A program made the translations under genes and the position numbers. From Candidatus Altarchaeales archaeon (lineage in GTDB: Archaea; Altiarchaeota; Altiarchaeia; IMC4; QMZM01), in the NCBI GenBank assembly GCA_003663045.1, contig QMZG01000006.1, positions 1 through 18,735 on the forward strand: 18,735 nucleotides of DNA, read 5' to 3'. Within the stretch, counting starts at the first letter, position 1, and every line of letters starts with the position of its first letter. Positions 15,463 through 18,735 of the stretch are shown one piece after another. The notes under the pieces were generated by a model that was given only the letters and a program-made list of their open reading frames with translations, had not been told where the DNA came from and ran no database searches.

Positions 15463-17118
15463 ATGTTCGGAAAAATTCATAGAAGATTCAAACGCATCCA
15501 AAGGAGCAGGGAGATAGCCAATGTATTAATTAAACACGGTTTTGGTCATTTGATAGAACGATTGGAACTGAAACTGCCCCTGAGGAGAAAACCGGAAGAA
15601 GAAATGGTTAGAATACCCGTTCCGGTTAGGGCTCGTCTTGTTCTGGAGGAATTAGGTCCTACATTTATAAAATTTGGTCAAATCCTCTCAATGAGGCCAG
15701 ATCTGATTCCCATGGAATTTGTTGAGGAGTTTAAGAAGCTACAGGATAGGGTTCCAATGTTCGGATATGGGGATGTTGAGTCGCAGATTAAAGAAGAATT
15801 AGGTGCTCCAGTAAATGAACTGTTCGATTCATTTGATAAGGATCCTGTAGCGGCTGCTTCTGTCGCTCAGGTGCATAATGCCGTTTTGGATGGAGAGGAT
15901 GTGGTAGTGAAGGTTCAAAGACCAGAGATCGAGGATACAATCGAAGCCGATTTAGATATTCTCTTCAATCTAGCCCGGCTGGTCACGAGGCACATACCAG
16001 AGAGTAGGCTTTACGATCCCGTTGGAATAGTGGAGGAATTTGCCAAGACCATAAGGAGGGAATTGGATTTTATGGTTGAGGGAAGAAATGCAGAGAAATT
16101 TAAGAGAAATTTTGCCGATGACCCAACCGTTTATATACCCAGAGTTTACTGGGAGTTAACAAGTAAAAGGATTTTAACCATGGAAGCCATCCATGGAACC
16201 AAGATAAGTGACTTGGATGAAGATCTGGAAGAAGAGACCAGAAAAAACCTATCCGAGAACATAGCCAAGTCCTATATGAAGCAGATACTCGTAGATGGAT
16301 TCTTTCATGGAGACCCACATCCGGGAAATATTTTTGTAATGAACGGGGGAGTCATCGCCTTTATGGACTTTGGGATCATGGGCAGGGTAGACGACTACAT
16401 GAAAGAGAAATTAGCAAGCCTCTTTATTGGAATAATTCAAAAGGATACAGAAAAGATCGTGGATGAATTCCTGGACATAGGGATAGTGGGTGATGAGACC
16501 TCCATTCCGGAATTTAAGAGCGACATCGGTGACCTTATAGAGGAATACTATGGGACATCACTAAAACAGGTTGAGATCTCTACCATGATGAATGAAGTGA
16601 TGAAAACTGCCCTGAAGCACAGGATCAGGATCCCAGCAAATTTCGCTTTATTAATCAAAGCATTAGTAACTATGGAAGAAATCTGCAGGGAATTGAATCC
16701 AGATTTCAATCTCACCGAAATATCCAAGCCATTTGTGGAGTCATTGGTTGCGGAGAGGATACATCCAAGAAGGATAATTAGCAGACTCATGGAGAACATC
16801 TCTGAATTCAATGAACTGATTACCGTAATTCCAAGGAGATTAAATCAGATTCTCTCCAAACTACATGAAGGTAAACTGGTTATTGATCTGGAGCATAAGG
16901 GCCTCAACAGGGCCATATCAGAACTGGATGCCGCCAGCAACAGGCTTTCTGTAAGTCTAATCATTTCATCAATTATTGTTGGCTCATCAGTAATTATGCT
17001 CACGGGTCATGGCCCTTTACTTCTGGACCTTCCAGTATTGGGAATTCTTGGCTTTGTTATTGCTGGGATCTTGGGAATGGCTTTGGTCATATCGATACTT
17101 AGGAGTGGGAGATTTTAA
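15463..17118 (+). CDS. ABC1/UbiB (AarF, ADCK-like) family atypical kinase
   Basis: This 551-residue protein is a complete member of the UbiB/ABC1 protein-kinase-like family, linked in bacteria and mitochondria to quinone and other isoprenoid-lipid metabolism. It has the family-defining KxGQ motif (Lys70-Phe-Gly-Gln73, KFGQILSMRPDLIP) and the alanine-rich nucleotide loop AAASVAQVH (130-138). Further motifs are the ATP-binding lysine at about 150 (VVVKVQRP), HGDPHPGN (282-289) as catalytic loop and DFG (302-304). Two predicted helices at about 495-514 and 524-546 anchor the C-terminus in the membrane, as in ADCK/UbiB proteins. The start at 15463 is the first ATG and keeps the usual N-terminus. 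The downstream phasin-like gene is probably in the same operon. The archaeal substrate is unknown; a role in menaquinone, methanophenazine or archaeal-lipid metabolism is speculation. Confidence 0.92.
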   Translation: MFGKIHRRFKRIQRSREIANVLIKHGFGHLIERLELKLPLRRKPEEEMVRIPVPVRARLVLEELGPTFIKFGQILSMRPDLIPMEFVEEFKKLQDRVPMFGYGDVESQIKEELGAPVNELFDSFDKDPVAAASVAQVHNAVLDGEDVVVKVQRPEIEDTIEADLDILFNLARLVTRHIPESRLYDPVGIVEEFAKTIRRELDFMVEGRNAEKFKRNFADDPTVYIPRVYWELTSKRILTMEAIHGTKISDLDEDLEEETRKNLSENIAKSYMKQILVDGFFHGDPHPGNIFVMNGGVIAFMDFGIMGRVDDYMKEKLASLFIGIIQKDTEKIVDEFLDIGIVGDETSIPEFKSDIGDLIEEYYGTSLKQVEISTMMNEVMKTALKHRIRIPANFALLIKALVTMEEICRELNPDFNLTEISKPFVESLVAERIHPRRIISRLMENISEFNELITVIPRRLNQILSKLHEGKLVIDLEHKGLNRAISELDAASNRLSVSLIISSIIVGSSVIMLTGHGPLLLDLPVLGILGFVIAGILGMALVISILRSGRF

Positions 17119-17144
17119 TTCATTTGGGATTTTAATTCATTTGG
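17111..17144. repeat. Perfect tandem duplication of a 17-bp unit covering the UbiB-like stop codon
   Basis: GATTTTAATTCATTTGG occurs twice head to tail (17111-17127, 17128-17144). The TAA stop of the kinase gene lies in the first copy. A recent slippage duplication of the 3' end is the simplest explanation. The protein is unaffected because the first stop is used. Confidence 0.9.
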
Positions 17145-17183
17145 TTTTTATCTTCGATATCAATATTATTAAGAGGTGATATC

Positions 17184-17471
17184 ATGAAGGAGTATATACG
17201 AAAGATTGGTTTGTTGGGAATAGGGGTTGCTGCCCTTACAAAAGAGAAGGCCGAGAAGATAGCAAATGACCTTATTAAAAAAGGTGAAATCAACGAAAAG
17301 GAGGGGAAGGCCCTGGTCAAGGACCTGTTGAAGAAGTCAGAACAACAGAGAATGGAACTGGAAAGAAAAATTGACGAGGAGGTTAAAAAAATATTAAAGG
17401 GGCTCAATCTGGCATCAAAGGAAGATATAAAAAGGTTGGAGAGGGAGATAGATAAATTGAAGAAAGGTTAG
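17184..17471 (+). CDS. Phasin-like small helical protein (COG3937 type)
   Basis: The 95-residue, highly charged protein is predicted to be almost entirely helical. A short hydrophobic N-terminal patch (IRKIGLLGIGVAALTKEKAE) is followed by a helix, the turn KKGEINEKEGKALVKDLL, and a long coiled-coil-like region rich in Glu, Lys and Leu to the end. This is the pattern of the phasin-superfamily proteins (COG3937) that, from memory, are often found next to AarF/UbiB genes in bacteria. The name does not imply polyhydroxyalkanoate storage, since no synthase is present here. It lies 65 bp after the kinase gene with a strong SD (GAGGTGAT at 17173-17180) only 3 nt before the ATG. It probably binds lipid or membrane surfaces, or regulates the kinase; both are inferences. 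Confidence 0.8.
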   Translation: MKEYIRKIGLLGIGVAALTKEKAEKIANDLIKKGEINEKEGKALVKDLLKKSEQQRMELERKIDEEVKKILKGLNLASKEDIKRLEREIDKLKKG

Positions 17472-17493
17472 TATGAACATACTGTTTAGGGAA

Positions 17494-18447
17494 CTAATAT
17501 TTCTTTATCTTTAATTTCTTTAACTTGGCCCTTTTCTTAATAAATTCAATTGCCCTGTCTACATCCCCTTTGTCCACCCTAGCTATCAACTTTAACTCAG
17601 CAATTGATTTTGAAATCTCGGTGACTTTATCCACAAACTGTAGATCATCTACTTTCTTTTTGATATAATTCCTGATGACGGTGTCTATCATGAATGCATT
17701 TGGATTAAAGATTTTCGCGAACTCCTTCTGGAGCATAACACTATCCACCCTGTGATATTTGTTATATGTCAATAATCTGCCGATTCTTGCATTTTTTGTT
17801 GCGAGATCCATCTCCAGGTAGTACCTTATGGTTCCAAGTAAACCCATCCCCTCCAGCCTCCTAGACGATGTAATGACATAAAAATCCGTAAAATATTTCG
17901 TCTTCCCAGATCTCCTCATGCGAAAACCAAATTCTCCATCTTCTAGGGGAACATCCCTAAAGCCACCAATTGATTCAAATATGTCTCTTCTTACGCAGGT
18001 ATTGAATCCAGGTAGAATTGCGAATCCCACCTTACTCCTGAAGTCTAAGTATGAATTAGTGATCTTCTCAGCAAAGACCAGCTTCCTATCCCTTTTTGAG
18101 AAGATGAAACGTGCACTGAAACCGAGCAACTCTGGATCGCTTTCGAATTTCTCCATAACCTTCTCAAGATAATTTGGTGGTATGACGGTATCGGCATCTA
18201 TGAAAACTAGATAGTTACCTGTAGCCTGTTTTGCACCTAAATTCCTCTGAATGCCAATACTTCTCATATCAGATATAACAACCTTATCTGCATACTTCTC
18301 AGCTATTTCAATCGTTCTGTCTTCACTTCTTGCGTCACAGACAATTACCTCATATTCCGCTCTGGTATCTTGCGAACGGATCGATTTCAAGCATGATTCA
18401 ATGTATTTTTCTTCATTCCAAGTGGGAATTACAACTGAGATATCCAT
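17494..18447 (-). CDS. Family 2 glycosyltransferase
   Basis: The 317-residue soluble protein has a GT-A fold of the GT2 family, transferring a sugar from a nucleotide donor. It opens with ISVVIPTWNEEKYIESCLKSI, the standard GT2 start. It has the nucleotide-binding strand YEVIVCDARSEDRT and the metal/donor motif D-A-D at 84-86 (FIDADTVIPP). The acceptor-side acidic pair Glu169-Asp170 (FRDVPLEDGEFGFRMRRSG) is followed by an SSRRLEG segment like the family's arginine-containing loop. The C-terminal 100 residues are charged and helical and end in a Lys-rich tail (KKRAKLKKLKIKKY). No membrane segment is seen, so it is cytoplasmic or peripheral. It may act in surface-glycan, lipid or protein N-glycan synthesis. 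It follows the PadR gene by 11 bp, and that pair likely forms an operon. It converges with the phasin-like gene, 22 bp apart. Confidence 0.9.
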   Translation of the reverse strand: MDISVVIPTWNEEKYIESCLKSIRSQDTRAEYEVIVCDARSEDRTIEIAEKYADKVVISDMRSIGIQRNLGAKQATGNYLVFIDADTVIPPNYLEKVMEKFESDPELLGFSARFIFSKRDRKLVFAEKITNSYLDFRSKVGFAILPGFNTCVRRDIFESIGGFRDVPLEDGEFGFRMRRSGKTKYFTDFYVITSSRRLEGMGLLGTIRYYLEMDLATKNARIGRLLTYNKYHRVDSVMLQKEFAKIFNPNAFMIDTVIRNYIKKKVDDLQFVDKVTEISKSIAELKLIARVDKGDVDRAIEFIKKRAKLKKLKIKKY

Positions 18448-18458
18448 CCTAATCCATT

Positions 18459-18735
18459 CTAAATTTCCTCCAGAAATCTCAGGAAAACATCCCTGTATTG
18501 ATTGATCTTCCTGATTCCCCTGGAAGTGAGCCTGTACACCTTCTTTGGAGGATATTTGCTGACCTCTTCTTTTACGGATATAATCCCCTTTCTCTCGAGT
18601 TCATTCAGTAGGGGGTATATCCTGGAATAAGAGATCTTAAAACCGTATTCTGATTCAACGAACTTGCAGATGTCATAGCCCGATGAATCTGGGTTTGCCT
18701 TGAAGAATAATAAGGCATATAACTCTGTGAAACTC
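18459..18735 (-). CDS. PadR-family transcriptional regulator, N-terminus beyond the window edge (partial)
   Basis: Translating the reverse complement to the window end gives 91 residues ending at TAG (18459-18461). The visible part is a PadR winged helix: ELYALLFFKANPDSSGYDIC, then KISYSRIYPLLNELERKGII with the recognition helix, and the wing KYPPKKVYRLTSRGI. It closely parallels the PadR inside the transporter cluster (Y-D-x-x-K-x-x-E, KIS-x-x-x-x-YPLL-x-x-LE-x-KG). The start codon and any N-terminal extension lie outside. It is followed by the glycosyltransferase gene after 11 bp, so it may control that gene and itself. Confidence 0.88.
   Translation of the reverse strand, partial: SFTELYALLFFKANPDSSGYDICKFVESEYGFKISYSRIYPLLNELERKGIISVKEEVSKYPPKKVYRLTSRGIRKINQYRDVFLRFLEEI

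Noticed and set aside
17184..17471. Evidence for polyhydroxyalkanoate granule metabolism.
   Set aside because: Only a phasin-like small protein is present, with no synthase, ketothiolase or depolymerase nearby. The pairing with a UbiB-like kinase is a better explanation.

Overview
This is an AT-rich, gene-dense archaeal window, most likely from a euryarchaeote. The archaeal signs are an archaeal-type cofactor-independent phosphoglycerate mutase, COG1361-type cell-surface proteins, PadR regulators, TATA-like boxes about 25-30 bp before starts, and leaders that either lack a Shine-Dalgarno (SD) site or carry GAGGTG. I do not assign a genus. At least five genes end in TAG, so TAG looks like an ordinary stop here.

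Layout. (1) 1-2545, minus strand: a large secreted Ig-like-repeat protein anchored by a C-terminal membrane helix with a very basic tail, preceded by a GNAT acetyltransferase. (2) 2635-5162, plus strand: apgM (glycolysis/gluconeogenesis), an overlapping 84-residue protein of unknown function, and a PflX-like radical SAM protein. (3) 5235-15349, minus strand: nine same-strand genes with gaps of about 0-55 bp or overlaps, probably one long operon. In transcription order they are two half-size RND/MMPL transporter genes, a COG1361 surface protein, a PadR regulator, a sodium/calcium-type exchanger, a LolD/MacB-type ABC ATPase, a second COG1361 protein, and two MacB/FtsX permeases. (4) 15463-17471, plus strand, divergent from the operon: an ABC1/UbiB-family atypical kinase with two C-terminal membrane helices, and a small phasin-like helical protein. 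(5) 17494-18735, minus strand: a family 2 glycosyltransferase behind a second PadR regulator that runs off the window edge.

The most interesting unit is region 3. Two unrelated export machines, RND and MacB-like ABC, each sit directly next to one member of a paralogous pair of COG1361 proteins. A PadR repressor-like gene lies between the two modules. My inference is that the COG1361 proteins are the extracytoplasmic partners of the exporters, doing in a one-membrane archaeon what MacA/HlyD-type adaptors do in bacteria. The RND transporter is split into two proteins whose predicted proton-relay positions differ (Glu-Tyr in one, Asp-Phe in the other), which suggests an obligate heteromer. The substrate cannot be read from the sequence.

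No tRNA, rRNA, CRISPR array, insertion sequence or integrase was seen. No gene-free stretch exceeds about 115 bp.
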